Assembly (NCBI GenBank): GCA_002314565.1 | Contig: DCGL01000031.1 | Span: 1 to 12,136, forward strand | Reading direction: 5' to 3' | DNA from: Clostridiales bacterium UBA1779 | Lineage (GTDB): Bacteria > Bacillota > Clostridia > Oscillospirales > CAG-272 | Length of the DNA stretch: 12,136 nucleotides | In this document: piece by piece, positions 1 through 7,820 of the stretch | Layout: the number at the start of each line of letters is the position of its first letter | Position numbering within the stretch: the stretch's first letter is position 1 | Program-made: the position numbers and the translations under genes | Notes under the pieces: model-generated | What the model saw: the letters and a program-made list of their open reading frames with translations, nothing else | What the model was told of the DNA's origin: nothing | Databases searched by the model: none

Positions 1-1367
1 AGGCAGATTATAAAAATGAAAAAAAGCTGAAAGGCATATCTGCGCGCAAACCTATTATATCGGGTTTGGTTTCAATTATTCTGACTTTGATTGCTTCAGC
101 TGCTTTGCTGGTTACCGTAATATTCGTCGTTTTAAGCGTTTTAAAAACAGACGAGAAGCTTTTCAGGACATTCAATACAGAGTCCTCTGTTATGATAATT
201 ATTATCGCTCTGGGGTTATTTGCCTCTGCAACGGCTATTTTGAGCTATTTCGGTTTCAGTGAAAGTGCGGTTGCCGCCAAGTCAAGAATCGGAACCGTCA
301 GATTTCCGAGACTTTGCTCAGTTGATGCAGAAAATAAAAACCGGGATGCAGAACAGACCGACAAAACAGTTTCACTTGATGAAATGTGCCGTGATTTCCG
401 TGATTTCGCTTCTTCAAAATACGGTCTGTATTACGATATTTCAACTGTCCGTACATTCATAGCTTCTCTCTGCGTATCAAAACTGATAATTATCCAGGGA
501 ATTTCGGGAACAGGAAAAACCTCTATCGCCTGGGCTTTCGGTGAATATCTCGGAAACGGAACGAACGTTATTTCCGTTCAGCCGTCCTGGAAAGAGAAGA
601 ACGATCTGATCGGTTATTTCAATGAGTTTACCGGAAAATATAACGAAACTGCTTTCCTTGAAGCACTTTACAGAGGTCTTTATACCGATAAAGTAACGGT
701 TACTCTGCTTGATGAAATGAATATTGCAAGAGTGGAGTATTATTTTGCCGAATTTCTTTCAATGCTCGAAATAAACGACAGTTCAAAAAAACAAATTGAA
801 GTTATTTCCGATTCAGGTCCCTTCGATCCTTTACTGATAAAAAACGGCCGTATGAAAATTCCGGAAAACCAGTGGTTTATCGGGACTGCCAACAGAGACG
901 ACTCGACTTATACGATTTCCGATAAGGTTTACGACCGCGCCATGGTCATTCAGCTTGACCGGCGAAACGAGCCTTTCCCGGCAGAAGAAAAGAATCCTAT
1001 TATGCTTTCAGAAAAAGCCTTTGATGCACTGAAAGAAGAAGCCCTCTGCATATATCCCGTTTCTTCCTCAATGAATGAAAAAATCATTAAATTTGACGCA
1101 TATCTCACCGATAAAATCGGAATTACATTCGGAAACAGAATTATGGAACAATATAAAGTATTCGTCCCCTGTTACGTTGCCTGCGGCGGAACGGAAGAAG
1201 AAGCTGCTGATATCTTTATTGCAACCAAAATTTTACGCAAGCTTGAATCCAGAAGTGCCATGCTGATAAAGAAGGAGTACACCGGTCTTACATCTCAGTT
1301 TGACTCTTTGTTCGGAGCCGGATCAATGCCTGTATGTCGCAAGTATTTATCCAGATTTGAAAAATGA
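1..1367 (+). CDS. Membrane-anchored McrB-like AAA+ ATPase (5' end outside window)
   Basis: The reading frame is open to the left edge (codons from base 3), so the TTG at 66 is probably internal and the true start lies upstream. Two hydrophobic segments (about 66-140 and 190-260) precede a cytosolic AAA+ domain. The domain shows Walker A GISGTGKT (498-521), Walker B VTLLDEMN (699-722), and a sensor region GTANRDDS (882-905) followed by an arginine-rich stretch. The spacing and the segment between Walker A and B (an SW..k.DLIGY.N motif, then T.fl.aL) resemble McrB-type ATPases more than MoxR. The N-x-x-D signature of McrB GTPases is present but preceded by Ala rather than Met. Family knowledge suggests an NTP-driven hexameric remodeller working with a McrC/DUF2357 partner, and such a partner is encoded next door with an ATGA overlap. 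The membrane anchor is unusual for a restriction ATPase. The domain call is firm; the role and whether it uses ATP or GTP are inferred. Confidence 0.85.
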   Translation, partial: ADYKNEKKLKGISARKPIISGLVSIILTLIASAALLVTVIFVVLSVLKTDEKLFRTFNTESSVMIIIIALGLFASATAILSYFGFSESAVAAKSRIGTVRFPRLCSVDAENKNRDAEQTDKTVSLDEMCRDFRDFASSKYGLYYDISTVRTFIASLCVSKLIIIQGISGTGKTSIAWAFGEYLGNGTNVISVQPSWKEKNDLIGYFNEFTGKYNETAFLEALYRGLYTDKVTVTLLDEMNIARVEYYFAEFLSMLEINDSSKKQIEVISDSGPFDPLLIKNGRMKIPENQWFIGTANRDDSTYTISDKVYDRAMVIQLDRRNEPFPAEEKNPIMLSEKAFDALKEEALCIYPVSSSMNEKIIKFDAYLTDKIGITFGNRIMEQYKVFVPCYVACGGTEEEAADIFIATKILRKLESRSAMLIKKEYTGLTSQFDSLFGAGSMPVCRKYLSRFEK

Positions 1368-2731
1368 AAAATTCAGAACTGTATTATGCCGAACTGAAAA
1401 AACTAATCAGAAACGAGCAGAAGATGCCGGCTCAGGCGGGACTCTTAATCAATGCTGACAGAAAATGCCACGTATATTCCAAAAAGCAAATCGTGAGACC
1501 GCTTGAAGACTGGATAATTATGGCAGAAAACTGTATGCCTTCTCTCAGAAGCGCTGTCTCCCAAAGCAGACGACGTCTGTATAACGACATAATTAAAGAA
1601 CCTCTTGAGCTTGTACGGAAAGTGTCTCAGGAAACCGTAAGGGAGCTTTCAAAACACAGTGAAACCTTAAAAGAATCTTCAAGAGGCATTATGCCCGACT
1701 CTCTTTTCGTGCCGATAAACGACGAGGATTTCGATGTTTACGATAACCGTTTCCTTTATACGGTTATACGTACTTTAAAAAACTTTATCCATTCAGCTTT
1801 ATCTGAGGCAGAAAAGGGTGAAATAGGTATTGACCGTCTGGATTTTGAACTGAATTACGGTTCAAAAGAAAATGGAATGGGAATAAAGGCTGAGTACTAT
1901 TCAAGCGCGGCTTATTTCGACGGCAGATATTCCGATCCGCTTTTTTCAAGAATTGATGCTGTCAGTGTCGAAATTGAAGAATTGCTTCAGACCGAATTAT
2001 TGTCGCGTTTCGATGATAACGATATGCTTGAATTGCCGATTAATCCGACAAACGCAATCCTTATGGACCCGGATTTCGTATGTGCAAATGAACTTCTTGA
2101 TTATCTGACAGAATATAAAAAAACACCGCTTACTTTTGAAGACGTTGATATCGACGATACGGATACAGATCTCGAATGCTTTTCAGAACTTGAAGCGATT
2201 ATTCCACTGATTTCTGCAATTTGCGAGTCACAGACCGGGGGAATCAAGCCTGATGAGAACATTTTTTCTGATGATTCCGATAAATCTGTATACGAACTGA
2301 TTAAAAGCGGTATTCCCCTATCAGACAGACAGCTGAAGCAGGCCGTGGAAGAACTTCGTGCCGGATTTAACAAAGAACAAGATGAACTTTGTGCCAGATT
2401 GAATAAACAGACCGAACGTTTGCTAAAGCTCAGGGATGAGCAATTCAATGCCGAAAGACAGGAGTATGAAAGTCGTATCCGCGCACTTGAAGTATCTCTC
2501 GGAAGAGTAACGGACGACGATTACAGAAGTGAAGAGAATTTTTTGATTCTTGAAAAAGAAAAAAACCTTTTTGATAATTTCTATAACAGAAATCTTGCTA
2601 AAATGAAAAGGAAAGCAAGGAAAAAATACGTATGGGATGTGCTATTTTGGGGAAAAACGCCTTCACAATGCAATGAGGAAATACCCCAACGTAAGAGAAA
2701 AAGCAAAAGAACGGATATAAAAGAAGACTGA
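1364..2731 (+). CDS. McrC/DUF2357-like partner protein lacking a visible nuclease domain
   Basis: This 455-residue protein starts at an ATG that overlaps the ATPase stop codon (ATGA), so the two are likely translationally coupled; no clear Shine-Dalgarno was found. Residues 126-141 (YDNRFLYTVIRTLKNF) and 227-238 (NPTNAILMDPDF) resemble the conserved NRF and TN-ILxxDPxF blocks I associate with DUF2357/McrC-type proteins. Those proteins usually continue into a PD-(D/E)xK nuclease. Here I find no convincing D...E-x-K motif. Instead there is an acidic stretch (258-272), a helical charged region likely to form a coiled coil (322-380), and a lysine/arginine-rich tail (411-450). I infer an adaptor or regulator of the preceding ATPase, perhaps binding nucleic acid or membrane through its basic tail. 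The family link rests on short motifs only, so it is moderately confident; the gene itself is secure. Confidence 0.75.
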   Translation: MKNSELYYAELKKLIRNEQKMPAQAGLLINADRKCHVYSKKQIVRPLEDWIIMAENCMPSLRSAVSQSRRRLYNDIIKEPLELVRKVSQETVRELSKHSETLKESSRGIMPDSLFVPINDEDFDVYDNRFLYTVIRTLKNFIHSALSEAEKGEIGIDRLDFELNYGSKENGMGIKAEYYSSAAYFDGRYSDPLFSRIDAVSVEIEELLQTELLSRFDDNDMLELPINPTNAILMDPDFVCANELLDYLTEYKKTPLTFEDVDIDDTDTDLECFSELEAIIPLISAICESQTGGIKPDENIFSDDSDKSVYELIKSGIPLSDRQLKQAVEELRAGFNKEQDELCARLNKQTERLLKLRDEQFNAERQEYESRIRALEVSLGRVTDDDYRSEENFLILEKEKNLFDNFYNRNLAKMKRKARKKYVWDVLFWGKTPSQCNEEIPQRKRKSKRTDIKED

Positions 2732-2748
2732 GAAGGTAGGAACGGAAA

Positions 2749-3504
2749 ATGAAAAGAAATATAGGGAGCATTCTGATAATTCTGTTTATGATTCTCGGCA
2801 GCATAGGATGCGCTTTTTTCATATCCTCCGTTTTTTTCGGAAATAATGAAGTTCTGTTCAGTATCACCGATACGACAAGGGCAGAATACAAAATACTGAC
2901 CGTAATAGGTATTGCCTGTGTCCTGGGATTCATCATTACGTTTATTTTATTCGTATTATTAAGACAGAACGGATCAAAACAGACTAAGACTCAGGGAAAA
3001 ATCATTTCTTTGATTACTGCCGGACTGGCTATCTCCGTGTCATTTATTGCCACTGAAATTCTTTTGTCCCCATCAGAGAGATTTGAACTTGATTATGAAA
3101 ACGATCCTTCTTCATATTTACTCTTCAAAGAATACGTACCGACCGACACTGAGAATTATTTATCTCCTTGGACTGTCGGTATTTCCTCACTCAAACAATA
3201 CGAAAATGACGAAAAAGTTACTCTTTCGCTGACAGTAACGATTGATTCTCCCAAAAAAATATCAACTTATTCAATAACGTCAGTCAGAATTATTGCTTTA
3301 TCTGAAGACGGACTTCCGATAGGATCGTATAATTGCAAAATCCCCGACCTGAAAGCGGATTCGCATAATTTATCAATATCTTACATATGTGCTTTCCCAA
3401 ACGTTAATGAACTTGCAGAATGTATCTGTGAAATATTCTATGAAGATGAAAAAGGCAATGACTGCTATGGCAGTGCAGCGTGCAATATTACGGATGAAAA
3501 ATAA
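2749..3504 (+). CDS. Three-pass membrane protein with cysteine-rich extracytoplasmic domain
   Basis: A family I do not recognise, 251 residues. The start is supported by an AGGAA-type ribosome binding site (2738-2742) 6 bases before the ATG and lies 17 bases after the upstream stop. Hydrophobic helices at about residues 5-30, 48-72 and 83-106, with Lys/Arg at the N-terminus and in the loop between helices 2 and 3, predict N-inside and C-outside topology. The roughly 145-residue C-terminal part reads as alternating beta strands (for example residues 155-190) and would be extracytoplasmic. Its last 50 or so residues contain six cysteines. Position between the ATPase pair and the transglutaminase suggests it may couple the inner machine to the outer enzyme; that is inference. 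Confidence 0.8.
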   Translation: MKRNIGSILIILFMILGSIGCAFFISSVFFGNNEVLFSITDTTRAEYKILTVIGIACVLGFIITFILFVLLRQNGSKQTKTQGKIISLITAGLAISVSFIATEILLSPSERFELDYENDPSSYLLFKEYVPTDTENYLSPWTVGISSLKQYENDEKVTLSLTVTIDSPKKISTYSITSVRIIALSEDGLPIGSYNCKIPDLKADSHNLSISYICAFPNVNELAECICEIFYEDEKGNDCYGSAACNITDEK

Positions 3505-3516
3505 AACGGTATAAAA

Positions 3517-6500
3517 ATGCAGGAATACAGTAAATATATTAAGTGCTTGCAAAAAAATGAAAAAAAGGTGAGACAGATAAGAAAAGTACTTCTTATCTCC
3601 TTACCTCTTTTCTGCGTTTTTGCATTCGCTTTATGTACTTATCTGCATTATTTCGGCAATAATCATACGGAAATATCGGTTGAGACAGACACCGTTACAG
3701 AAATACCGGTTGAGACAGATACCGACAATATGTATACGTTAAAGTGCCCGATTACTTTTGAGTCGGAGGACGCAACTCATGTCTTGTCTGAAAATCAAAC
3801 TTTCACTCCTACATATAACATACCTTCAGGAGCTCTTCTTTCCGGACATGAAGCAAAAGTTGAATTTTCCGAAGTGTCACTTGAATGCGGTAAACATCCC
3901 ATTGAATTTACCGTAAATATTACGGATAAGAATACGGGAGATGACGTTACGGATTTTTATGACGTAACTCAAATCTTCGGATACCTCACCGTTGTCAGAA
4001 GTATAATTACAATAAAAACCGCGACGCTCACAAAAGAGTACGACGGTACATATCTTAGGAATTCAAGTTACGAAATTATCAGCGGCTCGTTTGAACCGGA
4101 TGCATATTTGCTGGGCCATACAAATAGTTTCATTAAATATTCCGGAACATATGATAACGTTATGAGTTTTGACGTTATTAGTACCGAAACCGGAAAAATT
4201 ATAACTTCAGAATATCTATTCAACGTCATTTACGGTACTGTGACCATAACGCCTGCAACCATCGTTATCAGGTCTGCAGATACTGTCAAAGAATATGACG
4301 GCACTCCGCTTTTTTGCAGCAATTTTGAAATAGTATCCGGTAATTTTTACGAACAAGATAAATACCTTGCCATACAGAGAATTTCGTCTCAGACAGAATT
4401 AGGTTCGTGTCAGTCAAAGTTTAAGGTCGTTGATATCTGTGCCGGGAAAGCAAATAATGACCCCGGAATTCTCGCTTATTGGAGTCCGAACTCATTATAC
4501 GGATTGACTAAACCGGTTTCATACAAGGAAATATTGAATTCTTATAATTTCGTTTATGAATACGGAACTCTTGAGGTCGTTAAGGGAGATTTGATTGTTA
4601 AAAGCACTGACGCAAAGAAAATATATGACGGCAAAGCTCTTCGATGCAGTCAATATTCTGTTAACGTGGCGGCACTTCCCGAAGGAACAACACTGAAAAC
4701 CGTATTTTACGGCACGATAACCGAAATAGGGACTGTTCAGAATACGTTTGACGTATTTCTTGCAGATAAAAACGGTAATGACGTTAGCTCACTGTATTTT
4801 AATAAAATAAAAAAAGAATACGGTTTACTTACCGTATATGCTTTGGCTGCAGTAAACGACTTGTCGTCTGAAGTATCTACGAAACCCAATCCCGTTGACA
4901 ACAGCATCTTATTTACAGTTAATTCAACGTATAAAGGCTTAATTTATCTGAAGAATGCAGAGTATAACAACTATTTGAATTCATTATGGAATAACAGTTT
5001 GGATTCAGGCAGCTTGATTTACAGTGGGGTATATGCGTCACCGTACAATCCTACCGGTAAGGCTCCTGCAAATAACTTATATGACGGGTTGTGTGACACG
5101 GTGACAATCAGTTCATACAACGGAGATGCTTTTATCTGCAGCTTGTATCCGAATTATATTTTACTTAACAGTTCATTCAGAGGTAATCTGAATAGCATAT
5201 TGAACAAGGATAAAGTCGCTTCCCATACGTTCACTTTTTTCGGAACGAATGAAATAATGAATTCGGCTTTATCTATTGATTCTGCTACGACTGACAAACT
5301 GAATTATGAAAAAAATCTTGATGCTTATCTGTACGTTTTATACGATTACAGGAGTGTTTTTTATGGATATTCAAACACTTTATGGGATAGGAATGAGTAT
5401 TCAAATTTAAAAACCAATTCTCAAAAAGCAGAGTTCATGGCACGGTTTCTCGGCAGTTTATGTTCATATTCAAAGAATTTTCCGGAAGTGCCTGAAAATT
5501 CAGATCCTCTCTTATATTTTCTGACCGAATCAAAAATAGGAATCTGCAATCATTTTGCCACAGCTTTGACACTTCTTTGCAGATATGCAGGAGTACCGGC
5601 CCGATATTGCACCGGATACTTAGTAAACACGACATCCGGAAATCCGTCATTGGTAAAAGCAAATGCTGCCCATGCCTGGTGCGAATATTACGACGAAACG
5701 ACAAACACCTGGGTTGTCCTTGAATCCACAAAATATGCAAAGAACCTTGACGGCTCGGACGGTTCAGTTGTCAGCGAAATGATTGAAAATTCAGGTGAAT
5801 TAACCGAAACCGGAGAAAACGTCAAGCTGACTTTAACAATTCAAGATGTCACACGCACTTTCAACGGTGAAGCTCTGACTGCAGAAAATTCCAAATTGTC
5901 GGGCACTTTGCTTAGCGGTCATCAGATTTTCGTTGATTTTACAGGAGAACAGACTTACGTAGGCACGTCTTTAAGTTCCGCCAAAGTCTCCATTCTTGAC
6001 TTAAACGGTGAAGACGTAAGCGATAAATATGATATAAAGGTCATACCGGGAAAATTGACCGTAACTCCTATTCAGAATACTCTGATTACAGACACTCAGC
6101 TGCAGGTGCTGACCGAATTTAATTTTGCACAACTGCTGTTCGGTGAAGTCGGAAAAGATGTTGATTACTTTGCTGTTTTCATTGATAATTCCGATTTACC
6201 TTACATAATTTCTTCCGTAGAAAAGGGAAAATACGTTGGAATTCTTCCCGTGCAATCGCAGCAAGTCATTATAAAAATCAATAATCCGGACTTAAATGGG
6301 GACGGAGTCAATGAATTTGAAACTGATAATATGACTCTGAAATTGACATTATTTGCTTACGGAGGTATTCAGTCACTTCCAATGACTGAAACTGAAGCCA
6401 AAAAGCTCGGCGTCGTTTCAGATAATGAAACAGTATATGAAAAACGTCCGGCGATTTTAAGCGATACTGATAATCAGAGGACCGTGCTTGATATCGTTAT

Positions 6501-7092
6501 GACAGATGAAACCGGATTATTTAACGGTGATGAACATTACAGCAAAGGCTATAAAATTATCGGCGGAAAACTGAAACTGGGACACAGTATTTCGGTTTAC
6601 GGAAGCAGCGTGTTAAAATATGTTGGCGAATGCAGAAATACCTGTATAAGCGTACGCATTACAGACGAAAAGGGAAGTGATGTAACTGATGAGTATTATA
6701 TCAGATGCTTTGAAAGCATACTGAAGGTGTTACCTGCAGACGTTTATGAATATTCCGAGACTGTAAGAGTTCCGTTCTTGTCATCAAGAAAAATAAATGA
6801 TACCACAAACGTTGCCGGTGCCATAATGGATATTAAGATTTCAGATAGCTTATCAAAAGTATTCTCAGTGTCCGATAAGAAGATTACGACAGTGAAAATC
6901 GGTAAAACCGTGTCAGAGAAAGATATTTATTATGATTTCAATCGCGACGGTATTGCTGATTTGGTAGTTCATCAAAGTATTACTTATGAGTCGTACATTT
7001 CCGTGATTGAGATTATTGTATCAGCACTGTTCCTGCTTGTTCCGTCTATATTTGTTGCGCTGAAAATACACAAAAAGAAACGGGAATTCTAA
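3517..7092 (+). CDS. Membrane-anchored transglutaminase-like protein with MBG/YDG-type repeats
   Basis: This 1191-residue surface protein has an N-terminal anchor helix (24-46) after a basic segment, and a C-terminal helix (about 1162-1182) followed by KKKREF, so both ends should be cytosolic and the bulk outside. MBG/YDG-like beta repeats are marked by KEYDGT (173-178), KEYDGTP (258-264) and KIYDGK (368-373). More divergent copies surround TFNGEA (781-786) and LFNGDE (1001-1006), and another probably lies at 70-165; each closes with a YGxLTV-like strand. A transglutaminase core sits at about 660-745: GIC with Cys677, the AGVPARYCTGYL strand, AHAWCEYY with His719, then LESTKY where Glu736 takes the place of the usual Asp. 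Two calcium-loop-like motifs (DLNGDGVNEF at 925-934, DFNRDGIADL at 1140-1149) follow. The family is known for protein crosslinking or proteolysis; here the substrate is unknown. It starts 12 bases after the upstream stop with a weak ribosome binding site, and is last in the operon. Confidence 0.88.
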   Translation: MQEYSKYIKCLQKNEKKVRQIRKVLLISLPLFCVFAFALCTYLHYFGNNHTEISVETDTVTEIPVETDTDNMYTLKCPITFESEDATHVLSENQTFTPTYNIPSGALLSGHEAKVEFSEVSLECGKHPIEFTVNITDKNTGDDVTDFYDVTQIFGYLTVVRSIITIKTATLTKEYDGTYLRNSSYEIISGSFEPDAYLLGHTNSFIKYSGTYDNVMSFDVISTETGKIITSEYLFNVIYGTVTITPATIVIRSADTVKEYDGTPLFCSNFEIVSGNFYEQDKYLAIQRISSQTELGSCQSKFKVVDICAGKANNDPGILAYWSPNSLYGLTKPVSYKEILNSYNFVYEYGTLEVVKGDLIVKSTDAKKIYDGKALRCSQYSVNVAALPEGTTLKTVFYGTITEIGTVQNTFDVFLADKNGNDVSSLYFNKIKKEYGLLTVYALAAVNDLSSEVSTKPNPVDNSILFTVNSTYKGLIYLKNAEYNNYLNSLWNNSLDSGSLIYSGVYASPYNPTGKAPANNLYDGLCDTVTISSYNGDAFICSLYPNYILLNSSFRGNLNSILNKDKVASHTFTFFGTNEIMNSALSIDSATTDKLNYEKNLDAYLYVLYDYRSVFYGYSNTLWDRNEYSNLKTNSQKAEFMARFLGSLCSYSKNFPEVPENSDPLLYFLTESKIGICNHFATALTLLCRYAGVPARYCTGYLVNTTSGNPSLVKANAAHAWCEYYDETTNTWVVLESTKYAKNLDGSDGSVVSEMIENSGELTETGENVKLTLTIQDVTRTFNGEALTAENSKLSGTLLSGHQIFVDFTGEQTYVGTSLSSAKVSILDLNGEDVSDKYDIKVIPGKLTVTPIQNTLITDTQLQVLTEFNFAQLLFGEVGKDVDYFAVFIDNSDLPYIISSVEKGKYVGILPVQSQQVIIKINNPDLNGDGVNEFETDNMTLKLTLFAYGGIQSLPMTETEAKKLGVVSDNETVYEKRPAILSDTDNQRTVLDIVMTDETGLFNGDEHYSKGYKIIGGKLKLGHSISVYGSSVLKYVGECRNTCISVRITDEKGSDVTDEYYIRCFESILKVLPADVYEYSETVRVPFLSSRKINDTTNVAGAIMDIKISDSLSKVFSVSDKKITTVKIGKTVSEKDIYYDFNRDGIADLVVHQSITYESYISVIEIIVSALFLLVPSIFVALKIHKKKREF
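3670..3729 (+). repeat. Two-copy 30-bp tandem repeat in the transglutaminase gene
   Basis: Two adjacent 30-base units (3670-3699 and 3700-3729) share their first 25 bases with only two differences. They encode E-I-S/P-V-E-T-D-T, a short Thr/Glu/Asp-rich stalk directly after the N-terminal membrane helix. It is probably a flexible spacer that arose by duplication. Confidence 0.8.
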
Positions 7093-7099
7093 TCTGAAG

Positions 7100-7117
7100 A
7101 CAGCTGCTTTGAGCTGT
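7100..7117 (+). other. Short hairpin after the left operon
   Basis: ACAGCT (7100-7105) and AGCTGT (7112-7117) form a 6-bp stem with a 6-base loop shortly after the transglutaminase stop. An alternative pairing CTGTAC/GTACAG (7114-7119 with 7138-7143) overlaps it. No T run follows, so it is a poor terminator; it may protect the transcript end or mean nothing. The rest of 7093-7251 is AT-rich with no gene. Confidence 0.3.
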
Positions 7118-7251
7118 ACTAAACCAAGAATTTATCGGTACAGTATAATTATTTATACCAAAATGTTAATTTGCAAAAGAATATTCAGCAGGGAATTAAT
7201 AAGTTCATAATACGTTTAATTGCGTAAAACTTAACGATTAAATAAAAAAAG

Positions 7252-7286
7252 AAAAGAGGTTCCGGGGAAGTACAGAACCTCTTTTT
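7252..7286. terminator. Bidirectional rho-independent terminator between convergent genes
   Basis: AAAAGAGGTTC (7252-7262) pairs perfectly with GAACCTCTTTT (7275-7285) around a 12-base loop. T runs follow on both strands (TTTTT at 7282-7286 on the + strand; the A-rich 7241-7255 read as T on the - strand). It can end the - strand flavodoxin-like gene, 17 bases past its stop, and catch readthrough from the left operon. Confidence 0.85.
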
Positions 7287-7302
7287 ACTTAATGTATGCT
7301 GC

Positions 7303-7725
7303 TTATTTAAGGTCAGCGATAATGGCATCGACCCAGTCGGTAATGGTCTTCATTTCAGCATCGCTGGGCTTGGAATTGAACAGGCTGCCGCCGTTGATGA
7401 AGAGAGTCTGACCGACAACGTTAGTTCCGGCATCTCTCAGATAACCAAGTACGAAATCGGCACATTTCTGGTCACCGTCCATAATAAGGCATGTATTCTG
7501 AGCGCGAAGCTTTGTCATTTCGCGGCAAAACAGTCTCAGAGCATCCGCAGGTTCACCCTTGCCGGTAATTGCAAGTATAACCACACGTTCTTTGTCGCAG
7601 GAATATGCAGGCGGAATTACGTCGACAGAGTTGATCTGAAGCTCGTATTTCTGCTTGATCTGCTCACCGATAGCAGCCATTTTTTTCTTCTTGGAAAAAT
7701 ACAGATAACGCATCTTAATAGCCAT
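7303..7725 (-). CDS. Small flavodoxin-fold-like protein
   Basis: A 140-residue soluble protein with its own promoter and terminator. The ATG is fixed by GGAGGTG (complement of 7733-7739) 7 bases upstream. The alternation of strands and helices (MRYLYFS at 5-11, RVVILAIT at 47-54, NTCLIMDG at 77-84, NVVGQTLFI at 102-110, helix 123-139) and the overall size resemble short-chain flavodoxins or flavodoxin-like proteins. However, the loop after strand 1, which in flavodoxins is the Ser/Thr-Gly-Thr phosphate-binding loop, reads YFSKKKKM and lacks the glycine and threonines. FMN binding is therefore doubtful, or uses different contacts. It is a single gene between terminators, so context gives no function. 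The fold is inferred by eye only. Confidence 0.8.
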   Translation of the reverse strand: MAIKMRYLYFSKKKKMAAIGEQIKQKYELQINSVDVIPPAYSCDKERVVILAITGKGEPADALRLFCREMTKLRAQNTCLIMDGDQKCADFVLGYLRDAGTNVVGQTLFINGGSLFNSKPSDAEMKTITDWVDAIIADLK

Positions 7726-7755
7726 AATAAAACACCTCCGTGTATTGTTACAGTC

Positions 7756-7784
7756 ATTATATCATAAACTAAATAAAATGAAAA
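7756..7784 (-). promoter_or_regulatory. Sigma-A promoter of the flavodoxin-like gene
   Basis: On the - strand, TATAAT (complement of 7756-7761) lies 17 bases from TTTTCA (complement of 7779-7784, 4 of 6 match to TTGACA). This predicts a short leader before the GGAGGTG site and the ATG at 7725. Confidence 0.7.
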
Positions 7785-7820
7785 GATATTTTTTTACAAT
7801 GTATGATATTTTTATTGCAG

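Noticed and set aside
66..68. TTG as the start of the ATPase gene
   Set aside because: The same frame is open through base 3 with no stop, and no ribosome binding site precedes the TTG; the gene more likely begins outside the window.
1..2731. McrBC-type restriction system
   Set aside because: No nuclease motif or DNA-recognition domain is visible, the ATPase is membrane-anchored, and the operon continues into envelope proteins.
2598..2936. Hydrophobic reading frame on the minus strand
   Set aside because: It is antisense across the junction of two well-supported + strand genes, and its hydrophobicity mirrors their lysine-rich and membrane-helix codons.
4009..4850. CRISPR-like array suggested by regularly spaced similar segments
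   Set aside because: The similarity is at protein level (KEYDGT repeats 85-110 codons apart) inside one open reading frame; the DNA copies are not near-identical and there are no spacers.
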